The notes below the pieces were generated by a model, which made no database searches, was not told where the DNA came from, and was given only the letters and a program-made list of their open reading frames with translations. The translations under genes were made by a program, and so were the position numbers. 56,441 nt of DNA from an uncultured Oceanospirillaceae bacterium (lineage in GTDB: Bacteria > Pseudomonadota > Gammaproteobacteria > Pseudomonadales > Balneatricaceae), in assembly GCA_937138495.1 (NCBI GenBank), contig CAKZPE010000084.1, positions 1 through 56,441 on the forward strand, given 5' to 3'. This document shows positions 18,043 to 27,968 of the stretch, piece by piece. Numbering within the stretch: position 1 is the stretch's first letter; each line of letters opens with the position of its first letter.

Positions 18043-18957
18043 CTAAGCCCCCAGCCAATCAGTTGGTTTCAGGTAAACATCATACAATTCAGCTTCTTCA
18101 GTACCCGGTTCCGGTTTCCAGTCATAACCCCAGCGTACTTCCGGTGGCAGCGACATCAGAATAGACTCAGTACGGCCACCGGACTGCAAACCAAACAGGG
18201 TGCCACGGTCAAATACCAGATTAAATTCAACGTAGCGGCCACGGCGGTGCAACTGGAAATCACGCTGACGTTCGCCATAAGGTATATCTTTACGTTGTTC
18301 GATAATCGGACAATAAGCCGGTGCGTAGGCATCCCCGATTGACCGCATCAGGGCAAAACTCTGCTCAAAGCCCAGCTCATTAAGATCATCAAAGAATAAC
18401 CCGCCGATACCCCGCGGTTCATCACGGTGCTTAAGGTGGAAATATTCATCGCACCACTTTTTATAACGGGGATACACATCTTCGCCAAATGGATCGCAGG
18501 CATCTTTAGCGGCCTGATGCCAGGCGACACAATCATCTTTGTTGCCGTAATAAGGTGTCAGGTCAAAACCGCCACCAAACCACCATACAGGCTCTTCACC
18601 TTCTTTTTCAGCCACAAAAAACCGCACGTTGGCGTGAGATGTCGGCACATAAGGGTTATGCGGGTGAATAACCAGCGACACACCCATCGCCTGAAAAGTA
18701 CGGCCAGCCAGCTCAGGACGATGTGCAGTCGCCGAACCGGGTAGCTTATCCCCAAATACGTGAGAGAAATTAACGCCACCTTTCTCAATAACAGTACCGG
18801 ATTCCATAACCCGGGTCCGTCCACCGCCACCGGCTTCCCGGTCCCAGCTGTCTTCGCGGAAACGGGTACCGCCATCGGCGGTTTCCAGTGCCGCGCATAT
18901 GCGGTCCTGTAAACCCAGTAAATATTCTTTAACAGCAGCGATATCGACCGCAGACAT
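18043..18957 (-). CDS. hemF: oxygen-dependent coproporphyrinogen III oxidase
   Basis: Enzyme of 304 residues that converts coproporphyrinogen III to protoporphyrinogen IX in aerobic haem synthesis. Clear blocks are RFREDSWDREAGGGGRTRV near the N terminus, HPHNPYVPTSHANVRFF in the centre, and QRKDIPYGERQRDFQ and RRGRYVEFNLVFDRGT in the C-terminal half, all characteristic of HemF. GAGGAAG precedes the ATG. It lies in the minus-strand run tsaC-hemF-aroE. Confidence 0.98.
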   Translation of the reverse strand: MSAVDIAAVKEYLLGLQDRICAALETADGGTRFREDSWDREAGGGGRTRVMESGTVIEKGGVNFSHVFGDKLPGSATAHRPELAGRTFQAMGVSLVIHPHNPYVPTSHANVRFFVAEKEGEEPVWWFGGGFDLTPYYGNKDDCVAWHQAAKDACDPFGEDVYPRYKKWCDEYFHLKHRDEPRGIGGLFFDDLNELGFEQSFALMRSIGDAYAPAYCPIIEQRKDIPYGERQRDFQLHRRGRYVEFNLVFDRGTLFGLQSGGRTESILMSLPPEVRWGYDWKPEPGTEEAELYDVYLKPTDWLGA

Positions 18958-19030
18958 ATCTTCTTCCTCTTAAAAATGCCTGCCATTTTCGACAGCAGGG
19001 GCGATATTACAGGTATAGGTATTCGTCAGA

Positions 19031-19588
19031 TTAACGGCGTAACAGCTCATCAGTTTCCAGACTGCGAATCTGCGTAGGTTGTGCCATACTGCCAAGCTCC
19101 CCCGGCAGTAAATATGCCAAATCACACCCGAAGTTAATACTTACTTTCAGCTTATCCCTTGCAGGTTCCTGGCTGGCATAATTAGCGGAGGTTGACACAA
19201 TAAACGACCCAAACATATCACACAGTCTTTTTACACCTGAGTGAGCACTCACTCTCACCGCTACAGAATGGTGCTTTCCTTTAATCCAGGAAGGAATAAT
19301 ATCCTCCGGATCAGGTAACACCCAGGTAACAGGCCCCGGCCATGTGGCCAACACTTTGCCCCGCTGTTCACGGGTGAGATTTGCCAGTAAAGGCTCCACC
19401 TGATCAGTATCCGATGCAACAAGAATCAGCCCTTTATGCATAGGCCTGCGCTTCATTGCCAACAGATGCTGCACTGCAGCCAGATTATACGGATCGCAAC
19501 CCAGACCCCATACCGCTTCGGTTGGATAAGCTATTACACCGCCATGGTGCATCGCCCGGGCTGCCTGACGGGTATGCCAGTGCTGCAT
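19031..19588 (-). CDS. tsaC: threonylcarbamoyl-AMP synthase (YrdC/Sua5 family)
   Basis: Enzyme of about 185 residues that makes threonylcarbamoyl-AMP for the t6A37 modification of ANN-decoding tRNAs. Seen: VIAYPTEAVWGLGCDP, the KRRPMHKGLILVA basic nucleotide-binding segment, WPGPVTWVLP and FIVSTSANYAS. Length matches E. coli TsaC (190), so it is the short YrdC-only form. The ATG at 19588 gives the best N-terminal match; a TTG at 19627 preceded by AAGG would add 13 residues and cannot be excluded. It follows dprA on the same strand with a gap of about 200 bp and precedes hemF. Confidence 0.93.
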   Translation of the reverse strand: MQHWHTRQAARAMHHGGVIAYPTEAVWGLGCDPYNLAAVQHLLAMKRRPMHKGLILVASDTDQVEPLLANLTREQRGKVLATWPGPVTWVLPDPEDIIPSWIKGKHHSVAVRVSAHSGVKRLCDMFGSFIVSTSANYASQEPARDKLKVSINFGCDLAYLLPGELGSMAQPTQIRSLETDELLRR

Positions 19589-19796
19589 AGATAGAACTGC
19601 CCAAGATAAAATAGAATGATTTGCCAAACCTTAACCTGCTCATTAAAAACCTGAGCAAGGATAAACATGCCGTTCTGAACGCCACAAAACAACAAAAAAT
19701 CCGGCCGGAAAAAGCCAGAAAATTACTCTAATTGCCGTGAATTATCAATCACAACCTTGCTTTGCAGGCGTAGCCAAACGTCTCAGTCAGGCCAGA

Positions 19797-20927
19797 TTAT
19801 AAGCGCAGATAGCCATCCGGCCGGCTTTCGATCAGGCCCTGCAATTCCAGCCCGACCAGCCCGGCTATAATTTCACCGGCCGGAAGACCAGACTTCTCAA
19901 CCAGATAATCCAGAGACGTAATTTCATAGCCAATCAGCAACAAAAGCGCCTGCAACCCGTCATCCAGACCACTGACAACTTCTGTGCGGCTTTTTTCAGG
20001 AGGGGAACTCTCAGACTCTGACGGCGTGGCATAGCAGCCCAGTAAACTGCCCAGAGGCTCAAGAATATGTGCCGTTGTTTCAATCAGCGTCGCACCTTCC
20101 CGGATCAGTGCGTGGCAACCATGCCCCTGCGGGTTATTCAGAGTGCTGGGCAAAGCGAACACTTCCCGACCCTGTTCAAGGGCCTGGCGGGCAGTAATCA
20201 GCGAACCGCTGCGTAACGCTGCTTCCACCACCAGAACGCCGGCAGACAGCCCGCTGATAATACGGTTACGTTGCGGAAAGTTATAGCTAAGCGGAACAGT
20301 ACCAAGCGGAAACTCCGACACCAACGCGCCCTGATGCAGCAGAATCATCTCAACCAGATTACGGTGTCTGCGCGGATAGACAACATCCACCCCGCAACCA
20401 AGCACCGCGACCGTCGGCCGCTGATTATCCACCGCAGCACTGTGCGCTTCACCGTCAATGCCCAGCGCAAGTCCGCTGGTAATCACAAAACCGGCTTTAC
20501 TCAGTGCCTGCGCAAAACGACGGGTATTTCGCAAACCGCCCTGAGTGGCGTTACGGCTCCCCACAATCGCCAGCTGCGGGTGATATAAGCAGTCTGTGCT
20601 TCCACGCACATACAGAATCAGAGGCGGATCAGGAATGGTGCGCAGCAGAGGCGGGTAATCATCGTCTTCCCAGAGAATAACGTGATGCTCCGGATCAAAC
20701 AGCCAGTCACTCACCCGCTGCAAATATTCAGCGGCGAAAACTCCCTGCCGATAAGCACTGACAGCCTGACACACAGCATCACTCAGCCCCAGTGCCGCCA
20801 GCTCCTCTGTGGATAACGCCAGCACCCGGGCAACCGAGCCATACTGCTCCAGCAGGGCGTGGCACTTACGGCGTCCAAGCCCCGGAATCAGGGTAAAAGC
20901 AATACCATCAAGTTGTGAGCGGTCCAT
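19797..20927 (-). CDS. dprA: DNA-processing protein A
   Basis: Cytosolic protein of 376 residues that binds incoming single-stranded DNA and loads RecA during natural transformation. The extended Rossmann fold is clear: GSRNATQGGLRNTRRFAQAL, ITSGLALGIDGEAH, and the later blocks FPQRNRIISGLSAGVLVVEAA and LPSTLNNPQGHGCHALIREGA. A C-terminal winged-helix region (about 310-376) is present. An N-terminal SAM-like region precedes the fold. AGGAAATATTC lies before the ATG. Presence of dprA alone does not prove competence. Confidence 0.96.
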   Translation of the reverse strand: MDRSQLDGIAFTLIPGLGRRKCHALLEQYGSVARVLALSTEELAALGLSDAVCQAVSAYRQGVFAAEYLQRVSDWLFDPEHHVILWEDDDYPPLLRTIPDPPLILYVRGSTDCLYHPQLAIVGSRNATQGGLRNTRRFAQALSKAGFVITSGLALGIDGEAHSAAVDNQRPTVAVLGCGVDVVYPRRHRNLVEMILLHQGALVSEFPLGTVPLSYNFPQRNRIISGLSAGVLVVEAALRSGSLITARQALEQGREVFALPSTLNNPQGHGCHALIREGATLIETTAHILEPLGSLLGCYATPSESESSPPEKSRTEVVSGLDDGLQALLLLIGYEITSLDYLVEKSGLPAGEIIAGLVGLELQGLIESRPDGYLRL

Positions 20928-20972
20928 GAATATTTCCTGTCCTTAGGAGGCATTCAGCCTGAATGTTATGGG

Positions 20973-22016
20973 CTACTCCGGGTTGCGTACCTCATCCCCG
21001 ACAGCAATCGCATCCGTCGCCTTAAGAATCAGTGCGTAACTGACTTTTTCGAAGGCTTTGAATATCATTATCAGGCCAGCCTTTTCAGACGGCAGAGTCA
21101 CCGGATCTTTTGTCACCGGATCAACCAGCACTTCACCCACCGCATAGATCGACAGTACATGGCCAGTTTTCAGACCTTCCCGAGCGCCTTTGTTAATCGC
21201 TATAACATCATATTGCCCGGCCTGCCTAACCCCGCGGATTACCGACAGAACACGGCCACTGATGTCTCCTTCAGGCTCACTTGGATAATACGTTGAAGTA
21301 ATCCGCTCATTCTCACCGGGGAAAACACGGTCAAGGCTGGAAATTTCTTCCTGGGTTTCAAGCAAATCCAGGGAAATAATGTCGTCCTTACGGGCAAACA
21401 CTGAACCTTCACCGACTTTTCTCAGCTCAAAGCCCAGCGACTCTTCTGTATCCGGGTCGATATATTCCCGCGCAGGACGATAAATATTCTGGTAGTGATA
21501 ATCATCCACCAGTTCACCCCGGGCATACACACGGTCACCGGCACCTGCTAACAGACGATTACCTGTACTGCCCAGAATGTACGGAGCATCCTTTAGCGCA
21601 TCAGAGCTTTTCACCAGATTCTCAGTGAGGAAACTGCTGATATCCTTCAGATTGATCGCCGGAATCGCACCATCGAGTAAGCTTACCTTCGCTTTAGGAC
21701 TCAGTTTACGAATGCCTTTATTCAGCTGAAGCCGGGGCTTACCGTTGATCCACACCAGCGTCAGCCGGTCTCCGGGATAAATTAAATGGGGGTTATCAAT
21801 TTGTGGGTTAAAACCCCACAGTTCAGGCCACTTCCATGGGGATTGAAGAAACAGCGCGGAAATATCCCAGAGCGTATCGCCTTTAACGACCACGTACTCA
21901 TTTGGATAATCCTTTTTCAAAGCGAGTATATCGCCTTTATCCGCCGCTGTTGCCGGGGTCATCATCAACCAGCCGGCTAAACACAAACAAAGCAAACCAC
22001 TGATAAATCGGCGCAT
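20973..22016 (-). CDS. LysM-domain envelope protein
   Basis: Exported protein of 347 residues. A signal peptide (residues 1 to about 25, ending ATA-A) is followed by one LysM peptidoglycan-binding module (roughly 40-90: VVKGDTLWDISALF ... LIYPGDRLTLV). A long C-terminal part of unassigned function contains PSEPEGDISGRVLSVIRGVRQAG. The same kind of gene lies between def and dprA in Pseudomonas (PA0020 position). Start chosen at the ATG at 22016, with AAGGAA upstream. Role probably in cell-wall-associated processes; the precise function is unknown to me. Confidence 0.9.
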   Translation of the reverse strand: MRRFISGLLCLCLAGWLMMTPATAADKGDILALKKDYPNEYVVVKGDTLWDISALFLQSPWKWPELWGFNPQIDNPHLIYPGDRLTLVWINGKPRLQLNKGIRKLSPKAKVSLLDGAIPAINLKDISSFLTENLVKSSDALKDAPYILGSTGNRLLAGAGDRVYARGELVDDYHYQNIYRPAREYIDPDTEESLGFELRKVGEGSVFARKDDIISLDLLETQEEISSLDRVFPGENERITSTYYPSEPEGDISGRVLSVIRGVRQAGQYDVIAINKGAREGLKTGHVLSIYAVGEVLVDPVTKDPVTLPSEKAGLIMIFKAFEKVSYALILKATDAIAVGDEVRNPE

Positions 22017-22152
22017 CCTTTGATTCCTTGTTTTACAGCAGTTGCTCCTGAAAACCGTCATAAACATGCAAAAACACGCCTGACACTGCTGAATTAATAG
22101 ATTTTAGTCACCCTGAGCCCAGTATCGACAATGCATTGCGTATCGATATCAG

Positions 22153-22158
22153 TATAAT
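22153..22158 (+). promoter_or_regulatory. candidate -10 box upstream of def
   Basis: A perfect TATAAT occurs 56 bp before the def start in the AT-rich gap between the divergent LysM-protein and def genes. No good -35 hexamer is found at 16-18 bp, so this is tentative. Confidence 0.3.
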
Positions 22159-22213
22159 ATTGATTCTTGCGATTAAGCGCGCGTATTTCAACCATTTCTT
22201 TACAGTTGCAGTT

Positions 22214-22720
22214 ATGGCCCTATTACCTATTCTTGAGTTTCCAGATCCACGTCTTCGTACCGTCGCGGAGCCCGTCACCGAATTCAACGACGAGTTACGC
22301 CAACTGGTCAAAGATATGTTTGAAACTATGTACGATGCTCCGGGCATCGGACTGGCGGCAACACAGATCAATGTCCATCAGCGTATCATTACCATTGACT
22401 TGTCTGAAGAGAAAAACGAACCGATGGTGATTATCAACCCGGTTGTTGAACCTCTGACGACTGAAACCGATAAAATGCAGGAAGGCTGCCTGTCAGTTCC
22501 GGGCTTTTATGAAAACGTTGTTCGCCCGAACAAAGTCCGCCTGACCGCTCACAACGAGCACGGTGAAGAATACACCATGGAAGCAGATGAACTGCTGGCC
22601 GTGTGTATTCAGCATGAAATCGATCACCTGGACGGTAAACTGTTTGTGGACTATTTGTCTCCGCTGAAGCGAAACCGTATTCGCAGCAAACTCGAAAAAG
22701 TTCACCGCCAACACGTATAA
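22214..22720 (+). CDS. def: peptide deformylase
   Basis: Metalloenzyme of 168 residues that removes the formyl group from nascent N-terminal formylmethionine. All three motifs are present: GIGLAATQ (motif 1), EGCLS with the metal-ligand Cys (motif 2) and HEIDHLDGKLF with the two His ligands and catalytic Glu (motif 3). The start at 22214 gives MALLPILEFPDPRLRT, which aligns with the usual N terminus. It has little Shine-Dalgarno sequence. The in-frame start at 22136 would add an unlikely hydrophobic stretch. It leads the def-fmt-rsmB-trkA-trkH run. Confidence 0.97.
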   Translation: MALLPILEFPDPRLRTVAEPVTEFNDELRQLVKDMFETMYDAPGIGLAATQINVHQRIITIDLSEEKNEPMVIINPVVEPLTTETDKMQEGCLSVPGFYENVVRPNKVRLTAHNEHGEEYTMEADELLAVCIQHEIDHLDGKLFVDYLSPLKRNRIRSKLEKVHRQHV

Positions 22721-22729
22721 GGGACGCCA

Positions 22730-23686
22730 ATGTCTGACACAGCCAAGGGATTGCGGATCGTCTTCGCCGGAACTCCGGACTTTGCCGCCACGAATCTGCA
22801 GGCTCTGACCAGTGCCGGGCACAATGTCATCGGCGTATACACCCAGCCAGACCGACCGGCAGGGCGGGGGCGCAAGCTCAAGCCAAGCCCGGTCAAACAG
22901 GTTGCACTGGATCATGGTCTGGATGTTTATCAGCCCCTGAACTTTAAAGAAGAAGGTGCGCTGGAAGCACTGCAGAATCTGCAGGCAGATCTGATGATTG
23001 TCGTTGCGTACGGCATTCTGCTGCCAAAAGCCGTGCTGGATGCTCCCCGTCTTGGCTGTATCAATGTCCATGCCTCATTGCTGCCACGCTGGCGCGGTGC
23101 AGCCCCTATACACCGGGCAGTGCTGGCCGGCGATGCAGAGACCGGCGTGACAATTATGCAAATGGATGAAGGTCTGGACACCGGCGGCATGTTGCTAAAA
23201 AGCAGCTGTGCAATCGATCCGTCAGAATCCAGCGGTGAATTACATGACAAGCTGGCAACCATCGGCGCAGATGCTTTATTGGCCAGTTTACCCGGCCTTG
23301 CAGACGGCAGCCTGAAAGCTGAACCTCAGGATGACAGCCTGGCCAGTTACGCACATAAGCTGGAAAAAGCCGAAGGTGCTATCGACTGGCAACAGAGCGC
23401 AGCAGCCATTGCCAGACAAATCCGCGGCCTGTCTCCCTGGCCGGTTGCCTATACCCGGCTAAACGGCGAAACCCTGCGTATCTGGCAGGCAGATATCAGT
23501 GATAAGAGCAGCACAGCCGCTGCCGGCACCGTCATCGCCACCGACAAAAAAGCCATTCATGTTGCCTGCGGTGACGGCAGCCTGCGTTTACTGCATATTC
23601 AGTTACCGGGCAGCAAAGCCATGCCAACATCTGCCGTACTTAATTCTAAGCGCGATCTGTTCGCCGACAGCACACAGCTGGGATAA
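22730..23686 (+). CDS. fmt: methionyl-tRNA formyltransferase
   Basis: Enzyme of 318 residues that formylates initiator Met-tRNA using 10-formyl-THF. Seen: IVFAGTPDFAATNLQAL at the N terminus, VYTQPDRPAGRGRKL, the formyl-transfer core NVHASLLPRWRGAAPIHRA with its Asn/His, and MDEGLDTGGML. The C-terminal tRNA-binding domain follows (RGLSPWPVAYT). It starts 9 bp after def, the classic pairing of formylation and deformylation genes. Confidence 0.98.
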   Translation: MSDTAKGLRIVFAGTPDFAATNLQALTSAGHNVIGVYTQPDRPAGRGRKLKPSPVKQVALDHGLDVYQPLNFKEEGALEALQNLQADLMIVVAYGILLPKAVLDAPRLGCINVHASLLPRWRGAAPIHRAVLAGDAETGVTIMQMDEGLDTGGMLLKSSCAIDPSESSGELHDKLATIGADALLASLPGLADGSLKAEPQDDSLASYAHKLEKAEGAIDWQQSAAAIARQIRGLSPWPVAYTRLNGETLRIWQADISDKSSTAAAGTVIATDKKAIHVACGDGSLRLLHIQLPGSKAMPTSAVLNSKRDLFADSTQLG

Positions 23687-23695
23687 CACACTGAC

Positions 23696-25012
23696 ATGAA
23701 CAGCCGCGCCATCGCCGCCCAGACACTTACCCCGATACTGCTGCAAAAGGCCTCTCTGAACACCGAACTCAGCAAAGGCCTCAGCCGGGTTGCCGAACGG
23801 GACAGAGGCTTATTGCAACAACTGTGTTACGGCACACTGCGTAACTTGCCGCGTTTGCAAGCACTCACTGACCACATGTTAAAGAAACCCTTTAAAAAGC
23901 AGGAACAGGACCTTCAGGCCCTGCTAATGCTGGGTATGTATCAGTTATTAGAAATGCGCACGCCGGCACACGCCAGTATCGGTGAAACCGTAGAAGCCTG
24001 TGTGCAACTCAATAAGCCCTGGGCTAAAGGTTTGCTGAACGGTGTACTGCGCCGCCTGCAGCGGGAACAGGAAGATATCTTCGCAACGCTGGAGAACGAG
24101 CCGGAATTCCGCTTCAATCATCCGGCATGGATGATCGATAAATTACGCCATAACTGGCCACATCACTGGGAATTTATCCTCGACCAGAATAATCAGCAAC
24201 CACCGATGACTCTGCGGATCAACCAGCAGCGCTGTACCCGTGATCAGTACCTTGACTGGCTGGACGAGGCTGAAATCGACGCCTTCCCGGGTGAGCATTC
24301 ACAACAGGCCGTTCAGCTTGATGAAGCCTGCGACGTCGACCTGCTGCCGGGGTTTGATGAAGGCCTTGCCAGCGTTCAGGATGAAGCCGCTCAACTGAGC
24401 GCAGACTTACTGGACCTGCAACCCAACCAGCGGGTTCTGGATACCTGTGCCGCACCCGGCGGGAAACTCTGCCATATCGTTGAACAGGAACCGCAATTAA
24501 GCGCCGCGATTGCTGTTGAGCTAGAAGGCAAACGCGCCAGCCGAATAGAAGAAAACCTGCAGCGCCTGCAGCTGGACGCAGAGGTAATTGTAGCCGATGC
24601 CGCTTCTCAGGAGTGGTGGGACGGCCAGCCGTTTGACCGCATCCTGATTGACGCGCCATGCTCTGCCAGCGGTGTTATTCGCCGCCATCCGGACATCAAA
24701 GGGCTGCGACGCAATGAAGATTTAAAGCCGCTGGCCGATATCCAACTGGCCATTCTGAAAAACGGCTGGCAGATGCTGAAGCCCGGCGGCAAGCTGGTTT
24801 ACGCGACATGTTCCGTTTTCCCACAGGAAAACGAACGGGTCGTTGAGCGTTTCCTGAAGCACCAGGAAGACGCTATACATCACGACATAGAAGCTAACTG
24901 GGGCCAGGCACGCCCGTTTGGCCGTCAGCTGTTCCCGCAACCCGACGGGCACGACGGTTTCTATTACGCATTACTGAGCAAAGCAGAAAGCCCCGACAAC
25001 GGCGGCAAGTGA
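23696..25012 (+). CDS. rsmB: 16S rRNA (cytosine-967-C5) methyltransferase
   Basis: SAM-dependent methyltransferase of 438 residues. The N-terminal NusB-like RNA-binding domain (about 1-140) includes LLQQLCYGTLRNLPRL. The catalytic domain has the SAM loop DTCAAPGGKLCHI, DAPCSASGVIRRHPDIK and YATCSVFPQENERVV; the two cysteines (PCS and TCS) are the pair used by m5C RNA methyltransferases. It sits 9 bp after fmt in the conserved order def-fmt-rsmB. Confidence 0.97.
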   Translation: MNSRAIAAQTLTPILLQKASLNTELSKGLSRVAERDRGLLQQLCYGTLRNLPRLQALTDHMLKKPFKKQEQDLQALLMLGMYQLLEMRTPAHASIGETVEACVQLNKPWAKGLLNGVLRRLQREQEDIFATLENEPEFRFNHPAWMIDKLRHNWPHHWEFILDQNNQQPPMTLRINQQRCTRDQYLDWLDEAEIDAFPGEHSQQAVQLDEACDVDLLPGFDEGLASVQDEAAQLSADLLDLQPNQRVLDTCAAPGGKLCHIVEQEPQLSAAIAVELEGKRASRIEENLQRLQLDAEVIVADAASQEWWDGQPFDRILIDAPCSASGVIRRHPDIKGLRRNEDLKPLADIQLAILKNGWQMLKPGGKLVYATCSVFPQENERVVERFLKHQEDAIHHDIEANWGQARPFGRQLFPQPDGHDGFYYALLSKAESPDNGGK

Positions 25013-25040
25013 CGAGTCAGCAGAAAGGTAGCAGTGAGTA

Positions 25041-26417
25041 ATGAAGATCATCATTCTCGGAGCAGGGCAGGTAGGCGGAACCTTAGCGGAAAACCTGGCC
25101 AATGAAGCCAACGACATCACCATTGTTGATACTGATATAGGCCGCCTGCGTGAACTGCAGGACCGTATTGATATCCGCACCACGGAGGGTAAAGCGTCAC
25201 ATCCGGGGGTACTGGAACAGGCAGGGGCTCAGGACGCTGACATGCTGATAGCGGTGACCAACAGCGACGAAGTCAACATGATCGCCTGTCAGTTTGCGCA
25301 TACACTGTTCAACACTCCCACCAAGATTGCCCGGGTACGGGAGCATGATTATCTGCGCCATAACCGTGAAGTTTTCTGCAATAAATCGATACCTATCGAC
25401 GTACTGATCAGCCCTGAAGAACTGGTAACCAAACACATCAGGCGGCTGATTGAACATCCCGGCGCCCTTCAGGTACTGGATTTCGCCGACGGCAAAGCTC
25501 AGCTGGTAGCTGTTAAGGCATACTATGGCGGCCCGCTGGTCGGCCATGAAATCTCTTTCCTGCGAACCCACATGCCGTCAGTGGACACCCGGGTCGCCGC
25601 AATTTTCCGTCAGGGCAGCCCAATCATTCCGAAAGGGGATACCGTCATCGAAGCCGATGACGAAGTATTTTTCATCGCCGCCACTAAAGACATTCTCTCG
25701 GTCATGAGCGAACTGCGGCGACTGGACCGGCCCTACAAACGCATCATCATTGCCGGCGGCGGTAACATCGGTGCACGGCTGGCCAACAGCATCGAGGGCC
25801 AGTTCCAGGTAAAAATCATCGAACGGGACCTGAAGCGCTGTCACGACCTGGCCAAACGTCTGGATAACACCATCGTACTCAACGGCAGCGCCTCTGACAG
25901 AGACCTGCTGCTGGAAGAAAACATTGAAGATACCGATGTATTCTGCGCCCTGACCAACGATGACGAAGCGAACATCATGGCCTCCATGCTGGCCAAACGT
26001 CTGGGCGTCCGTACCGTAATGACCCTGATTAATAACCCGGCATACGTTGATCTGGTGCAGGGCGGGGTGATCGATATCGCTATTTCCCCTCAGCAAACCA
26101 CCATCGGCAGCCTGCTGACTCACGTTCGCCGCGGTGATGTAGCTGCCGTTCACTCTCTGCGCCGGGGTGCAGCAGAAGCACTGGAAGCCGTTGCCCATGG
26201 CGACAAACGCAATTCCAAAGTAGTGGGTAAAGCAATTGAAGATATCGACCTGCCGGCCGGCACAACCATCGGCGCGATTGTCCGTAAAGACCAGGTACTG
26301 ATTGCCCACGATGATGTGGTGGTGGAAAACGACGATCACGTCATTCTGTTCCTGATCGACAAACGTAAAATCCGTGAGGTTGAACGCCTCTTCCAGGTTG
26401 GCCTGGGCTTCTTCTGA
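25041..26417 (+). CDS. trkA: Trk system potassium uptake regulatory protein
   Basis: Peripheral membrane NAD(H)-binding protein of 458 residues, the same length as E. coli TrkA, that gates the TrkH channel. Two tandem RCK units are visible: nucleotide loops GAGQVGGTLAENLA (from residue 6) and GGGNIGARLANSIE (around 237), each followed by a TrkA-C domain, the last ending HVILFLIDKRKIREVERLF. It lies 28 bp after rsmB and 20 bp before trkH. Confidence 0.98.
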   Translation: MKIIILGAGQVGGTLAENLANEANDITIVDTDIGRLRELQDRIDIRTTEGKASHPGVLEQAGAQDADMLIAVTNSDEVNMIACQFAHTLFNTPTKIARVREHDYLRHNREVFCNKSIPIDVLISPEELVTKHIRRLIEHPGALQVLDFADGKAQLVAVKAYYGGPLVGHEISFLRTHMPSVDTRVAAIFRQGSPIIPKGDTVIEADDEVFFIAATKDILSVMSELRRLDRPYKRIIIAGGGNIGARLANSIEGQFQVKIIERDLKRCHDLAKRLDNTIVLNGSASDRDLLLEENIEDTDVFCALTNDDEANIMASMLAKRLGVRTVMTLINNPAYVDLVQGGVIDIAISPQQTTIGSLLTHVRRGDVAAVHSLRRGAAEALEAVAHGDKRNSKVVGKAIEDIDLPAGTTIGAIVRKDQVLIAHDDVVVENDDHVILFLIDKRKIREVERLFQVGLGFF

Positions 26418-26437
26418 TAACCGGACGGCACTGACAT

Positions 26438-27886
26438 ATGCACTATAAAGTGATACTCCGCATACTTGGCATCCTGCTGATGATCTTCAGCTTCACCATG
26501 TTGCCGCCGGTACTGATCGATACCCTTTATTCAGGCCAGTCGAGCAAAGCGTTCCTGACCGGATTTCTGATCACCTTACTGACCGGTTTTATTATCTGGC
26601 TACCGGTGTACAAGGTCAGGCAGGACCTCCGCACCCGGGACGGATTTCTGATTACCGTTCTGTTCTGGTCGGTGCTTGGTTTGTTCGGTGCGATACCTTT
26701 TATCCTCTCAGAAGAATTGTCACTGAGCTTTGTAGATGCAGTTTTTGAATCCCTCTCCGGCCTGACAACCACCGGAGCAACGGTCATCACCGGCATCGAC
26801 GCACTGCCTAAGGCGATACTGTTTTACCGGCAACAACTGCAGTGGCTGGGGGGAATGGGGATCATCGTACTGGCCGTCGCGATCCTGCCAATGCTCGGAA
26901 TCGGGGGGATGCAGTTGTACCGCGCAGAGACTCCGGGCCCGGTAAAAGACAGCAAGCTGACGCCGCGTATTACCGAAACAGCCAAAGCACTCTGGTACAT
27001 TTACCTGTCGCTGACCATCGCCTGCGCACTGGGTTACTGGCTGGCAGGGATGACCCTGTTTGATGCCGTCAGTCACAGCTTCTCAACAGTAGCCATCGGT
27101 GGATTCTCCACCCACGATGCCAGTATAGGTTACTTCGACAGCCCCCTGATCGAAGCAATCTGTATCTTTTTTATGATCATCTCAGCCGTGAATTTTGGCC
27201 TGCATTTCTTTGCCTGGCGGCAACGTTCCCTCAGCCATTACTGGCAGGATCCGGAATTCAAATTCTACCTCGGCATACTGGCCTGTATCAGCCTGTTAGC
27301 ATCGCTGGTACTGGTATTTACCGACACTTATACACCGCTGGAGTCTGTCCGCAAGGCCATTTTTGAAGTGGTATCTATTGCCACCACGACCGGATTTGCC
27401 ACCGCTGACTTCGCACAATGGCCGGTTATGCTGCCGTTTCTGCTGTTCGTTGCGGCGTTCTCCGGCGGTTGTGCAGGTTCAACCGGTGGCGGTATGAAGG
27501 TTATCCGTATCCTGCTGATCCTCAAACAGGGCTCACGGGAGATTACCCGCCTGATTCACCCCAACGCAGTCATTCCGGTCAAACTTGGCAAAGCACCTAT
27601 CTCTGATCGCGTCCTGGAGGCCGTATGGGGCTTTTTCTCCGTATACCTTATCGTATTCGTGATCATGCTGATAATCCTCTTAGGCACCGGCTTAGACCAG
27701 ATAACGGCATGGTCCGCAGTCGGCGCCACACTAAACAACCTCGGCCCCGGATTAGGCCAGGTATCCGCGCACTATGGCGACCTGAACACTCCGGCGAAAT
27801 GGGTACTGTGCTTCGCCATGCTACTGGGCCGACTCGAAGTATTTACCTTACTGGTACTCTTTACTCCCGCATTCTGGAAACGCTGA
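26438..27886 (+). CDS. trkH: Trk system potassium transporter, membrane subunit
   Basis: Potassium channel-like subunit of 482 residues, close to E. coli TrkH (483). Four pore-loop repeats are recognisable by selectivity-filter-like segments: LTTTGATV, STVAIGGFS, ATTTGFAT and the region NNLGPGLGQV. SGGCAGSTGGGMKVIR and FTLLVLFTPAFWKR at the C terminus are typical. It forms a complex with TrkA encoded just upstream. A strong terminator follows 18 bp after the stop. Confidence 0.98.
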   Translation: MHYKVILRILGILLMIFSFTMLPPVLIDTLYSGQSSKAFLTGFLITLLTGFIIWLPVYKVRQDLRTRDGFLITVLFWSVLGLFGAIPFILSEELSLSFVDAVFESLSGLTTTGATVITGIDALPKAILFYRQQLQWLGGMGIIVLAVAILPMLGIGGMQLYRAETPGPVKDSKLTPRITETAKALWYIYLSLTIACALGYWLAGMTLFDAVSHSFSTVAIGGFSTHDASIGYFDSPLIEAICIFFMIISAVNFGLHFFAWRQRSLSHYWQDPEFKFYLGILACISLLASLVLVFTDTYTPLESVRKAIFEVVSIATTTGFATADFAQWPVMLPFLLFVAAFSGGCAGSTGGGMKVIRILLILKQGSREITRLIHPNAVIPVKLGKAPISDRVLEAVWGFFSVYLIVFVIMLIILLGTGLDQITAWSAVGATLNNLGPGLGQVSAHYGDLNTPAKWVLCFAMLLGRLEVFTLLVLFTPAFWKR

Positions 27887-27903
27887 GCACTCATCATGCC
27901 AAT

Positions 27904-27931
27904 AAAAAAGGAGCCACAAGGCTCCTTTTTT
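27904..27931. terminator. bidirectional intrinsic terminator after trkH
   Basis: GGAGCC / GGCTCC stem with an ACAA loop, extended by six A-T pairs so that both strands end in a T-run. It lies between the convergent trkH and acyltransferase genes. Confidence 0.95.
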
Positions 27932-27968
27932 GTTTTCCCGCCGGGGCAGGGATATAAACAACTGAATA

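Noticed and set aside
24219..24659. Long open frame antisense to rsmB (and similar frames antisense to other core genes)
   Set aside because: Complementary to a firmly identified gene; a shadow of GC-rich codon bias.
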